From: JAJRAG01 sp050010535
GTDB lineage: Archaea > Thermoplasmatota > Thermoplasmata > Methanomassiliicoccales > JACIVX01
Direction of reading: 5' to 3'
Length of the DNA stretch: 64,000 nucleotides
NCBI GenBank assembly: GCA_050010535.1
Contig: JBEKKT010000007.1
Span: 11,991-75,990 of the forward strand
Part shown: positions 26,490 through 34,529 of the stretch, in pieces
Numbering within the stretch: the stretch's first letter is position 1
How the letters are laid out: each line of letters starts with the position of its first letter
Notes under the pieces: generated by a model
Told to the model about the DNA's origin: nothing
Seen by the model: the letters and a program-made list of their open reading frames with translations, nothing else
Databases searched by the model: none
Made by a program: the position numbers and the translations under genes

Positions 26490-27164
26490 TTAAAGGTTGC
26501 TTTTTAACGCCTCGACGATCGTCCCCGTCACTTCCTCGATCGGTCTGGACGCGTCAATGACAACGAATGTCTCGTCCCCTTCGGCGAGACTCCGGTATAT
26601 CTTGTCCACTTCTCTAAGGAAATCGAGCTTCTCGAACTTCGTCCTCTCATTCCTTCCAGAGAGTCTCTTCATCCCCATTGCCGGGGGTATGACTAGCAGA
26701 AACGTCAAATCTGGGCGGATGATGGCCGGCTCATTGATGCTCTTCAACCATTCCAAAGCCTTGTCGCCGAGGAGCGGCTTGAGGGCCGCGCCCTGGTATG
26801 CAAGGGTGGAGGCGTAGTAACGGTCGGATAGGACGATCGTGCCCTCCTCCAGCCACTTGCGAATTCTCTCGGTGTGGCTGGCCCTGTCCGCTACGAACAA
26901 TAATGCTTCGCTGATAGGACCTACGCCCTCGTCGTGGGAGTGCCTGACACAGTCGCCCAACCACGAGTCCGTCGGCTCGGAAGTGAGAACAACTTCTCTA
27001 TCAGTCCCTACTGTGAGGACCTCGAAGGCTCTGTTAGCCACCGTACTCTTGCCTGCACCATCGATTCCTTCGAACGCATAGAATCGACCGTGCGGAAGGG
27101 CTGCCTCTGACTGGACGTCGGAAGATACCCTCTCCCTTGTTGTCAGACCACTGTCGGTGGTCAT
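26490..27164 (-). CDS. tmk: Thymidylate kinase
   Basis: Tmk phosphorylates dTMP. The 224-residue protein has a P-loop FEGIDGAGKST (31-41), SDRYYASTLAYQG and a C-terminal DASRPIEEV. ATG 27164 leaves about 27 residues ahead of the core. A TATA-like gtttttatc at about 27186-27194 lies 25 bases upstream. Extension to 27383 would read through the degraded panE region and is not credible. It heads tmk-coaBC-pantoate kinase. Confidence 0.92.
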   Translation of the reverse strand: MTTDSGLTTRERVSSDVQSEAALPHGRFYAFEGIDGAGKSTVANRAFEVLTVGTDREVVLTSEPTDSWLGDCVRHSHDEGVGPISEALLFVADRASHTERIRKWLEEGTIVLSDRYYASTLAYQGAALKPLLGDKALEWLKSINEPAIIRPDLTFLLVIPPAMGMKRLSGRNERTKFEKLDFLREVDKIYRSLAEGDETFVVIDASRPIEEVTGTIVEALKSNL

Positions 27165-27198
27165 CGATGCATGAATGGAATTGGCGGATAAAAACCCT

Positions 27199-27537
27199 TC
27201 AGCCAAGGTCGTCAGGAGCCTCGATGCACCGCCCCCTTCCTGGCCTCGAATCGATACGATTGGGCAGACAGAAGACCGTCTCAGATGCCGGGTACGTGTG
27301 CCGTGCTGATTTCCCTTTCGGATCATGACGCCAACTAGTGCGTTCAATTCCATTCTTCTCCCTGCCAAGCGGTCGCTTAGCATCGACGATCTCGTGGCTC
27401 CTTACGACCAGACCGTTCTTCTTGATCGCATCGAGGTGCGCTCTGCTGGCAACGAAGGTCACGTTCTCTTCTACCCTCAGTAGTGCTGAACCGAAGTAGC
27501 AACCGACGGCGCCCGCTCCCACAACCAGTATCCTCAC
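27199..27537 (-). pseudogene. panE: Decayed 2-dehydropantoate 2-reductase (N-terminus only)
   Basis: The frame starts like ketopantoate reductase: MRILVVGAGAVGCYFGSALL gives the NADP-binding GxGxxG loop. It continues VTFVASRAHLDAIKKNGLVV and SHEIVDAKRPLG. After about 55 residues all resemblance ends and the frame runs through meaningless sequence to a stop at 27199; the real enzyme is about 300 residues. It sits directly upstream of tmk-coaBC-pantoate kinase, so it was probably part of the CoA gene cluster before a deletion. Confidence 0.75.
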
Positions 27538-27676
27538 CGCGAATCAGAATGGAGGAAGCGTTGGATAAGAATGTGGAGGTCCCTATCGGTCGTCGCTCAC
27601 GTCAGAAGGCGGTTCATCAGGCCCTTGGAAAAAGATTATTTCCTTAAGGATTGTTGTACTGTCTGGAGGAAATGGA

Positions 27677-28789
27677 ATGAAGATCACGGACGTCAAAGTG
27701 GTCACCCTGGGGTTTAAGCTTCCCGAACCCAACGGATGTTCTCGCGGGAGAGTCCTATCCTTCAGGGGAGCAGCGTTGGTCGTCATCGACACGGACAAGG
27801 GGATACAGGGTATCGGTGAAGGCTACGGGCCTGAATACTACATCATCAAGACGATCGTCGACAGGAAGTTTAAGCCCTGGCTTATCGGCCAGGATCCGCT
27901 CGACATCGAGAGGCTCTGGCGCAAGATGCTGATGACCACAGTCTACTGGGACCAGAAAGGGCAGGGGGTCGCGGCTACGAGCGGCGTTGACACGGCTCTG
28001 TGGGACCTCGCTGGTAAGTACTATGGCGTACCGGCCTACAAGCTCATGGGAGGCGACGCCAGAGGCAACATGAAGATTCAGGCTTATGCGAGCGACCTTT
28101 TTTGGGACACGCCAGCCAACATGGCCAAGACCGCGAAGAAGCACGCGGCGAAGGGATTCCCGATGGTCAAGACCCATCTGGGCAACGGTCTGGCCGAGGA
28201 TGAGAAGAGGGTCAAGGCGATCAAGAGCGCCATCGGGGACGACGTTGGCCTGATGGTCGATATGAACTGCGGATATGACCGCGTCGAGGCGATCAAGATA
28301 GGAAGAATGCTCGAGAAATACGGCGTATTCTGGTATGAGGAACCGTTGTCGCCCTACGACGTCGACGGCTATGCGTACTTGAAGAGCAAGCTCGACGTAC
28401 CGATCGCAACCGGGGAGAACGAATACACGAAATGGGGGTTCAAGGAGCTGTTCCTGAAGAACGGCGTGGATTTCGCAATGCCAGATATCATGAGGTGCGG
28501 AGGCATAACGGAGACGAAGAAGATCTGCGCTCTCGCGGAAGCTTTCAACATCGCCTGTAGCCCGCACAACTATACGACTGGTGTCGGTCTGGCGGCGACG
28601 CTGCAACTCATCGCCTCGACGCCGAACTGTGATTGGCTAGAGCTCGACATGGCCGACTATCCGCTGTACGACAGCTTGCTGAAGAGACCACTCGAAATCG
28701 ACAACAAGGGCATGATCAAGATACCGCAGGATCCTGGTCTCGGGGTCGAGATAAAGAAGGATGTACTGAAGAAGTACTCAGTCGACTGA
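27677..28789 (+). CDS. Enolase-superfamily enzyme (mandelate racemase/muconate lactonizing type)
   Basis: The 370-residue protein has the MLE-type N-terminal cap and a barrel with metal ligands near D195, E221 (WYEEPL) and E247 (ATGENEY). Likely catalytic residues are K165 and H167 in the MVKTH motif and H297 in CSPHNY. The K-x-H and late-histidine pattern suggests an acid-sugar dehydratase or related reaction, but the substrate cannot be read from the sequence. TATA-like agattatttcc lies near 27633-27643. It stands alone between a dead panE and a - strand cluster. Confidence 0.85.
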   Translation: MKITDVKVVTLGFKLPEPNGCSRGRVLSFRGAALVVIDTDKGIQGIGEGYGPEYYIIKTIVDRKFKPWLIGQDPLDIERLWRKMLMTTVYWDQKGQGVAATSGVDTALWDLAGKYYGVPAYKLMGGDARGNMKIQAYASDLFWDTPANMAKTAKKHAAKGFPMVKTHLGNGLAEDEKRVKAIKSAIGDDVGLMVDMNCGYDRVEAIKIGRMLEKYGVFWYEEPLSPYDVDGYAYLKSKLDVPIATGENEYTKWGFKELFLKNGVDFAMPDIMRCGGITETKKICALAEAFNIACSPHNYTTGVGLAATLQLIASTPNCDWLELDMADYPLYDSLLKRPLEIDNKGMIKIPQDPGLGVEIKKDVLKKYSVD

Positions 28790-28904
28790 TTTCCCGATGC
28801 ACTTCTTCAGCGAGTCCATCTCGCACTCCCAGCGAAACATCCGAGAACAAATCCTCTACGCTCGACTTCCCGATTTCCTCCAGCATGCTTCTGTCAATGC
28901 CCAT
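28716..28904 (-). pseudogene. gcvPA: Possible relic of glycine dehydrogenase subunit 1 N-terminus
   Basis: A short frame from ATG 28904 begins MGIDRSMLEEIGKSSVEDLF, close to the conserved GcvPA opening in which a short D-x-x-x-M-L-x-x-I-G-V-S-S-x-E-E-L-F pattern is followed by an F-S-D-I-P-like run. After about 40 residues the similarity is gone and the frame runs antisense into the enolase-superfamily gene. A TATA-like aaagatatta at about 28935-28944 still lies at the right distance. It could instead be a small genuine protein. Confidence 0.35.
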
Positions 28905-28952
28905 GTAGGTCGAGGATTACTAGAAAATCAGACCATTAATATCTTTTCCACA

Positions 28953-29369
28953 TCACGGTTGTGCTGAGTTCTTCTGGACTTCCGCGACCAGGCGTGAGTA
29001 TAAGCAGGGCAGACTCTCGATGTCCTTTATGTCCTTCTTCGATATGTGGACCAACCTCATTCTCAGCGAGTCGTCGCACGGGACTCCGTTCGCTTTAAGA
29101 GCTTGACGTATCAGGTGGCACAGCTGACCTCCCTTTCGGTCCCAGTCCGTCAATATGATCGCGCTCTTCTTCTTGGAAACTAGGTCCTCTGCTACGCTGA
29201 AGATCGATCCGCCGCCTTGGATCAGCCAGATATCTCCCCCGATGCCGAGGGCGATCAATGCCCCCTTATCCTTCAGTCCCTCGACGAGTATCACTGCGTC
29301 CCCAGGCCGGTCCTTCAGTTCGTCCAGTACCGATGAGAGTTCTTCCAACGTGTCCGCGACGGTCCTCAC
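28953..29369 (-). CDS. Toprim-domain protein
   Basis: The 138-residue protein is a stand-alone Toprim domain. It has the acidic motif VILVEGLKDKGAL near residue 27, a glycine-rich WLIQGGGSIF and the DxD-like LTDWDRKGGQL. Such small archaeal Toprim proteins relate to the UPF0292/DnaG-like group and may cleave or ligate nucleic acid, but no role is known. Its start overlaps the DUF167 stop by four bases, so the two form an operon. Confidence 0.85.
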   Translation of the reverse strand: MRTVADTLEELSSVLDELKDRPGDAVILVEGLKDKGALIALGIGGDIWLIQGGGSIFSVAEDLVSKKKSAIILTDWDRKGGQLCHLIRQALKANGVPCDDSLRMRLVHISKKDIKDIESLPCLYSRLVAEVQKNSAQP

Positions 29370-29662
29370 GCCGATGCCTCCAATCTCAAGGCGACGCTTT
29401 CCTTGTCCGATCTCACGAGGACTGTCTTCAATCGGCTCGTGTCCCCCCTGATGACCTCCACTTCGGCCTTGAAGAAATTCGAGAGGACCTCGCAGAGCTC
29501 TTCGTTCGCCTTTCCACCTTCTCGGGGCGATGAAACCTTCACAATGAGGCGGTTGCGCCAGGGGTCGATCCCCTGCACCGATGAGGTAGCCGCTCGAGCG
29601 GACACGATGACGTCAATCTCCACCCCGCCCGACTTCTCTCTCAGGACGTCAGAGGTGACCAC
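29366..29662 (-). CDS. DUF167 (YggU-like) protein
   Basis: This 98-residue protein has the DUF167 core VIVSARAATSSVQG, then LIVKVSSPREGGKANEEL and VIRGDTSRLKTV. The family fold is known but the function is not. It is cotranscribed with the Toprim gene through a four-base overlap. The start was taken at the first ATG in a frame of normal family length. Confidence 0.88.
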   Translation of the reverse strand: MVTSDVLREKSGGVEIDVIVSARAATSSVQGIDPWRNRLIVKVSSPREGGKANEELCEVLSNFFKAEVEVIRGDTSRLKTVLVRSDKESVALRLEASA

Positions 29663-29830
29663 GGATGGCCAAAAGGCTCGGGCTTACAAAGTCTTTGCGT
29701 TATCTATGTCGGAACAGATACCCGCGACCTCCCCAATCCCGTCGCGGCCTGCAACCAATCACCTCAATCTCTTGCCCCTGTCCACGTTTCTTGTCAACGA
29801 AACTGATGTGATAATATACTAGTTCAGCCA

Positions 29831-30238
29831 ATGCAATGGTCTCATATGCGCTCTGCGACCATGCAAGGGGAGATAGTCGACGAGACATCAAACCATCAAG
29901 AGGGCATGTCCTTCAACAGTTTGGCCAGGATACTTCGTGGACGTGTGTCAAGGGTCAGACTGCTGAGCGAGTTGAACTCCCTCTGGAGGGAGGGACTGAC
30001 TCTCGTTAAGGCCAATCCGCGACACAGGCAGAAGAAGGCGTTCAGGTCGGGACTTAGACACGAGGATGTTGTGAACAAGATGGGGTTCGTTGAAGACAGG
30101 ACCTTTGGGAACCCCCATGAACAGCTTCTCGAATCTCTTATCGATTTATGCCAGGAGCATAAGCAGTGCTCAGGAAGAATGGTATGGGGAGTTCGTGAGA
30201 CATCGGTTGCAGAGGTACGTGCGCAGAATGTTGATTAA
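29831..30238 (+). CDS. Hypothetical protein, possibly a winged-helix regulator
   Basis: The protein has up to 135 residues. The middle part, FNSLARILRGRVSRVRLL then ELNSLWREGLTLVKA, looks like a helix-turn-helix with a wing, followed by a basic segment (NPRHRQKKAFRSGLRH). No family match is recognised. TATA-like gataatatac at 29811-29820 fits a start at 29831 or 29846. It is followed after 20 bases by the radical SAM gene and may regulate or assist it. Confidence 0.6.
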   Translation: MQWSHMRSATMQGEIVDETSNHQEGMSFNSLARILRGRVSRVRLLSELNSLWREGLTLVKANPRHRQKKAFRSGLRHEDVVNKMGFVEDRTFGNPHEQLLESLIDLCQEHKQCSGRMVWGVRETSVAEVRAQNVD

Positions 30239-30258
30239 GTTGGAGGGAGGGATGGCAG

Positions 30259-31875
30259 ATGGCTAGAATCGTTCTTACTTGCGACGAAACTCTCACGAGT
30301 ACCTACAGGAACATTCCACTCCTGGACCTACTAGGCTGTGCGCCGGTGGAACGAGTGCCAGGGTTCGTCTATCGCTTGCTCGACACTCAACTTCCTGAAT
30401 CTGGAGGAGTTCTACAGGTGGCCCCGTATTCTCTCAGGAAGCTTGAGGCGGCTGTCGTTCAGGGAGGTTACCGGGACGTGGTCGTGGCCCACCCGCGGTA
30501 CGTTGAGACGTTGATTGATGATGGAACCACGGTCGTCGGCGTGTCGACGATGGACCCACTGGGCCTTAGTCCTGTGTCAATGATGTTTACAAGCGGGGGG
30601 CGCTACACCACATATACGACGAAGAGGTTCTTTGAGATGCTGCAGAAGCTGGGCGACATCAAGAAGAAGAGGAATATGACTTTCAAAGTTGTCGTGGGGG
30701 GATCAGGTGCATGGCAGCTTGCTACCTCGGATGATGGGAAGAGACACGGGATCGACCACCTCATTATTGGAGAAGTGGATCACATGATCGGTCAGTTGTT
30801 GCAGATGATCGAGCGCGGGGACGCAGAGCAGCTAGTCAGAATCAAAGGATCCCCAAGTGCGGAAGAGATACCGGCGATCATTGCTCCCTCATACAAGGGA
30901 TTGGTTGAGGTGAACAGGGGCTGCGGGAGAAACTGCAGTTACTGCAATCCCACCTTGAAGCGAATACGTTGCGCTCCGATCGACGTGTTGTTCAGGGAGA
31001 TTAATGTCAACGTCTCGGCGGGTATGACAACCGCCTGGCTGCACAGTGATGACATATTCATGTACAAGTTGGAAGATCACAGAGACTTCTACCCGAACTC
31101 GGAGAAGATCATAGAACTATTTCGCAGCGTGATGGCCCGCCCGGGGGTGAAGTTCGCTAATCCTTCGCATGGAAGTCTGGCACCAGTTGCGGCCGATCCG
31201 GAAATGATCCAGAGCATATCCGAGGCCGTTGGTGCTGGCCCGACGAAGTGGGTCGGGATACAGATGGGTCTTGAGACGGCGTCCGCGGATTTGATGCGGA
31301 GCCAAATGGAGAATAAGGTGAAGCCATTCAGTCCAGAGGAGTGGCCAGAGGTCGTGATAAGGGCGACGTACGTACTCAACTACAACTACTGGTTCCCCGC
31401 CTACACGGTGATACTGGGACTCCCTGGCGAGACGAGCGAGGATGCTCTTGACACCGCGAGACTCATCTTGACGATGGAGCGGAAGTTGAAGGAGAAGCTC
31501 GGGGGGAAAGCGCACTTCACTGTCACGCCCCTTGCGTTCATTCCTGCAGGGTCCCTGAGAGAAGGTAGTCCCTTCGATATGAAGGAGCAAATGACTGAGG
31601 AGAGATACCTTCTGCTTTACCTGTCCTGGAAGCATATGGCCAAGGAGATATCGGAATTCATTCCAAGAAGGTCGTCAAACAGCGATGTTGGCCTCGCGGC
31701 GTTCTATCCATTTGCAAAAATTGGAACGTGGGCTATATTGAACTTCATGAGGCAATGGGGCATCCGCATGGGATACGACCCGGACAGGAGACTGGACTCG
31801 TTAGATATGGACCTCAGATTCCCGACCATAACCCAAAAGGGGCGCAAGATTCCTGCTATTGAACCCGAAATTTGA
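30259..31875 (+). CDS. Radical SAM protein with B12-binding-like N-terminal domain
   Basis: The 538-residue protein has an N-terminal region (about 1-200) laid out like the cobalamin-binding domain of B12-type radical SAM enzymes, but without an obvious D-x-H-x-x-G cobalamin motif. A 4Fe-4S site follows, C222-x3-C226-x2-C229 in NRGCGRNCSYCNPT. Later segments include WVGIQMGLETASADLM and VILGLPGETSEDALDTAR, typical of the SAM barrel. The substrate is unknown. A strong ggagggaggg lies before the ATG. The preceding small gene is probably in the same operon. Confidence 0.85.
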   Translation: MARIVLTCDETLTSTYRNIPLLDLLGCAPVERVPGFVYRLLDTQLPESGGVLQVAPYSLRKLEAAVVQGGYRDVVVAHPRYVETLIDDGTTVVGVSTMDPLGLSPVSMMFTSGGRYTTYTTKRFFEMLQKLGDIKKKRNMTFKVVVGGSGAWQLATSDDGKRHGIDHLIIGEVDHMIGQLLQMIERGDAEQLVRIKGSPSAEEIPAIIAPSYKGLVEVNRGCGRNCSYCNPTLKRIRCAPIDVLFREINVNVSAGMTTAWLHSDDIFMYKLEDHRDFYPNSEKIIELFRSVMARPGVKFANPSHGSLAPVAADPEMIQSISEAVGAGPTKWVGIQMGLETASADLMRSQMENKVKPFSPEEWPEVVIRATYVLNYNYWFPAYTVILGLPGETSEDALDTARLILTMERKLKEKLGGKAHFTVTPLAFIPAGSLREGSPFDMKEQMTEERYLLLYLSWKHMAKEISEFIPRRSSNSDVGLAAFYPFAKIGTWAILNFMRQWGIRMGYDPDRRLDSLDMDLRFPTITQKGRKIPAIEPEI

Positions 31876-32069
31876 ACCAGTGAGGAACAGGCGGCGTCTA
31901 TCGTTTGGATGATCATAGGTGCCGCTCCATTTCTTGCGCCGATTGTTCTGCATGGACTCATGCCGCCGCTGGTGTCAAGTGCCGGTGCAGCAAGTGAGTG
32001 CCATCTACGAGCCAGATCGATATCGGGATGTTGGGAACAATCAAATACTCTCAACCGGATTTGTTTGCG

Positions 32070-32858
32070 ATGCCTCCCGTTCTCGAGCCTTTGACCTATG
32101 AGGAAGTCACCGAGGTTTATCGAAAGGAGCAGAAAACGAAGAACGTGACGGAAATCCGCAAAGACTTCTATCCTGCTCTGAGGGATCTTCTTGACCGGCT
32201 CAGAACAGAGAACGAGAGAGAGATGTCCGCGGACAAGTACTCCGCGAAATCGAACCTGCTTAGCAATCAGATGAAGAAGATATCGGATAAAGCGATTCAG
32301 ATCTTTGACTTCAGGGCGGAGAAGATAATGCTCTCCGCACTGCGGGCGGCCGGCGGGGCGAAGGTCGAGGTTGACAGGCTGACCGAGGAGGAGAAGATGC
32401 TGTTCGACAGCGTGATGTCGTCGGTCCAGGAGAGGCGCGCCCTCGTGCTCGAGTTCGAGAAGAAATCGAAAGAGGACGTCTCGCAGAGGCCTCAACAGGC
32501 TGAGAAACCATCGGTTACTGTCACGTCGGGACTGCCGGCTCCGAAGCAGGAGACAGTTGAAGAGGATATTGGATTGGGTGAGGAGGTCGTCGTAGCGCTG
32601 CAGGATAAGGAGGCTCTTGAAGAGATCGACGAAGGAGTCGAGGAAGAGCCGTCGCCAGCTCCTGCTAGGAAGGACAGCCAGAAGCCAGTCGAGGAGTATC
32701 TCGTGCTGAGGATACTCGAGGACATACCGCCTTTCGCGGGCCCTGGCAGGGATTACCGACTCTCGAAGGAGGACGTCGTCACGTTGCCAATAGCGATAGC
32801 GAGGGCATTGATCGGCAAGGGAAAGGCAGTTGAGCTCAGGCCAATGAGATTCTTCTAG
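32070..32858 (+). CDS. GINS complex subunit (Gins51-like)
   Basis: GINS links MCM helicase and Cdc45/GAN in replication. The N-terminal helical A domain (IFDFRAEKIMLSALRA, then LTEEEKMLFDSVM) is joined by an acidic disordered linker (about 130-210) to a small B domain at the C-terminus (LRILEDIPPFAGPGRDYRLS). This A-then-B order is Gins51-like. ATG 32070 was chosen because the region aaatactctc at about 32044-32053 can act as a TATA box 25 bases upstream and the conserved part starts there. Confidence 0.85.
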   Translation: MPPVLEPLTYEEVTEVYRKEQKTKNVTEIRKDFYPALRDLLDRLRTENEREMSADKYSAKSNLLSNQMKKISDKAIQIFDFRAEKIMLSALRAAGGAKVEVDRLTEEEKMLFDSVMSSVQERRALVLEFEKKSKEDVSQRPQQAEKPSVTVTSGLPAPKQETVEEDIGLGEEVVVALQDKEALEEIDEGVEEEPSPAPARKDSQKPVEEYLVLRILEDIPPFAGPGRDYRLSKEDVVTLPIAIARALIGKGKAVELRPMRFF

Positions 32859-33628
32859 CGAACCGAGATGCTTCTGGTGTCCCCCAGCCATGTGAGACAG
32901 TCGATTTCGTCCTTGCGGCATCCGCCAGCTTTCAAAACAGTTTCGCAGGCGAGCTCCGGTCGGTTGTTCTCCCTGCTCAGATGGGCGAGGAATACCTTCC
33001 TGTCGGGGTCGTGGGTCGCCTTCAACGCCTTCGCGCAGTCGGCATTCGAGAGGTGTCCTCTCCTCCCCCTGATTGCCTTCTTTAGGAATTCGGGATATGG
33101 TCCGCTGAGTAGCATCCTCAGGTCGTGGTTCGCCTCAAGCACCGCGAGGTCGGAACCGGCGAGAGCGGCAAGAATCGGCTCCGTGACGATGCCAAGATCC
33201 GTTGCAAAAAGGCACCGCTTCTCGCATGTGGAAATTAGGAATGCATTAGGTTGTGCAGCGTCGTGCGAGGTCGGCAATGGCATGATTCCGAGATCTCCTA
33301 TCTTGAAAGCGCGAGAAGTCTCGAAGACAATCGGATTCTGAAGGGGACCGATTTCTGATCGGACAAGGGTCGCGTTGTTGCCTGCGACGGGCACTTGGTG
33401 CCTTCTAGAGAATATGCCAGCCCCGATCGAATGATCGCGATGTTCATGAGTGAGCAGTATTGCGGCGAGCTTCGACGGTTCAACGCCGACTTCGTCCAAC
33501 TTCCTCTCGATCTGACTTCCGCTCAGCCCCGCGTCGATCATTATGTTCGTTTCACTACTCTGAATGACGGCGCAGTTGCCATCGCTTCCGCTTGCGAGGA
33601 TGTGGACCTCTAGACTCTTCCTCCCCAT
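32855..33628 (-). CDS. Metallo-beta-lactamase fold hydrolase
   Basis: The protein of about 257 residues carries the dinuclear metal site THEHRDHSIG, later TSHDAAQPNAF, and FATDLGIV with a bridging aspartate. It resembles the YycJ/WalJ group of MBL enzymes, which act on nucleic acid or unknown esters. ATG 33628 (MGRKSLEVHILASGSDGNC) was preferred over the upstream in-frame starts, which add unconserved residues. The 3' end overlaps the convergent GINS gene by four bases. Confidence 0.88.
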   Translation of the reverse strand: MGRKSLEVHILASGSDGNCAVIQSSETNIMIDAGLSGSQIERKLDEVGVEPSKLAAILLTHEHRDHSIGAGIFSRRHQVPVAGNNATLVRSEIGPLQNPIVFETSRAFKIGDLGIMPLPTSHDAAQPNAFLISTCEKRCLFATDLGIVTEPILAALAGSDLAVLEANHDLRMLLSGPYPEFLKKAIRGRRGHLSNADCAKALKATHDPDRKVFLAHLSRENNRPELACETVLKAGGCRKDEIDCLTWLGDTRSISVR

Positions 33629-33719
33629 GAGCGCATCCCACAAAGTGAACGGAGTCGCAAGAGAAAAACCTAGCGATGAATCAGATCGGATCATACGCTC
33701 GATGAGTATAGGACGGGGT

Positions 33720-34211
33720 TCAAACCTTTGAGAACTTATCTCTATAGAGCGCCCAGATTATGTCCCCTTTCGTGACAATGCCGACGATCTTGTCGTGCTC
33801 GATGACTGGGACTCTGTTTACATCCTTCTTGATCATAGTGTCGATAGCCTCCATGACGCTTGTGTCCGGCGACACGATGAGGACGTCCTTCGTCATGATA
33901 TCCTTGACCTTCTTGTCAGATATATCCCTATAGACACTAGCGAGCTTCTCGTCCTTGAGGATGTCCTCGAAGGGGACGCTTAGGAACGAGGTAGCTGGCT
34001 CCTTTCGGCGGATTTCCTCCTGCAGCGTTTTGACGAAGCTCAGAATGTCGGTCTCGCTCAAGACTCCTTCAAGATTCCCACGGTCGTCTACGACTGGGGC
34101 CCCCGAGATGCCATTTACCGCGAAAGTGATGGTGGCGTCGTGCAGCGTCGAAGAATCCTCTACCGTGACAACTGTTGTCGTCATAACGTCCCGGACTCGG
34201 AGGTCGGCCAT
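33720..34211 (-). CDS. CBS-domain pair protein
   Basis: The protein of 163 residues consists of two CBS domains: VRDVMTTTVVTVEDSSTLHD with GAPVVDDRGNLEGVLSETDI, and VKDIMTKDVLIVSPDTSVME with NRVPVIEHDKIVGIVTKGDI. Between them lies a linker of about 50 residues. CBS pairs bind adenine nucleotides and sense energy state; no effector domain is attached. ATG 34211 lies 25 bases after the TATA box catttatatc at about 34233-34242, suggesting a leaderless message. Confidence 0.92.
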   Translation of the reverse strand: MADLRVRDVMTTTVVTVEDSSTLHDATITFAVNGISGAPVVDDRGNLEGVLSETDILSFVKTLQEEIRRKEPATSFLSVPFEDILKDEKLASVYRDISDKKVKDIMTKDVLIVSPDTSVMEAIDTMIKKDVNRVPVIEHDKIVGIVTKGDIIWALYRDKFSKV

Positions 34212-34411
34212 GTGATTCCGATTGAGCGGAACGATATAAATGCTTTTCCCGGTATCCCTGTCGCACTTCAATTGAAGAGTCCATTCAACTGACGAGATGC
34301 GGGAACTTACTCAATTGCTTCCCCTTGAAGTGGGATTTGCCAGATGCATCAGAATAGGGCCGAGATCGACTTCGATATCTTTATTTACAATGACCCTATA
34401 TGCCCCGCTCA

Positions 34412-34508
34412 GGGCCCGTAGCTCAGCTAGGTAGAGCAATCGGCTCTTAACCGATGGGTCGAGGGTTCGAAAGGTTCTCCACAGAATCCGAACATCCCTC
34501 CGGGCCCG
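34412..34508 (+). tRNA. tRNA-Lys(CUU) with a 23-base intron in the T-loop
   Basis: Acceptor stem gggcccg (34412-34418) pairs with cgggccc (34501-34507), discriminator g34508. The D arm is gctcagctaggtagagc. The anticodon arm is atcgg-ctcttaa-ccgat with CTT at 34446-34448, reading AAG (Lys). The T stem gaggg (34461-34465) pairs with ccctc (34496-34500). The T-loop is normal only if 34472-34494 is removed, giving ttcgaat. The mature RNA is 74 nucleotides. A TATA-like ctttattta near 34379-34387 lies about 27 bases upstream. Confidence 0.93.
34472..34494 (+). other. tRNA-Lys intron with bulge-helix-bulge motif
   Basis: The transcript folds as gaggg/ccctc outer helix, a 4-bp central helix ttcg (34466-34469) with cgaa (34489-34492), 3-base bulges aaa (34470-34472) and cat (34493-34495), and an inner helix ggttct/agaatc closed by loop ccac. 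This is the canonical substrate of archaeal splicing endonuclease. Cutting after the second base of each bulge removes exactly 23 bases and joins a59 to t60 of a standard T-loop. The location is non-canonical, since most archaeal introns lie at 37/38. Confidence 0.9.
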
Positions 34509-34529
34509 CTCTCCCTTGGGGGGCTGCCT

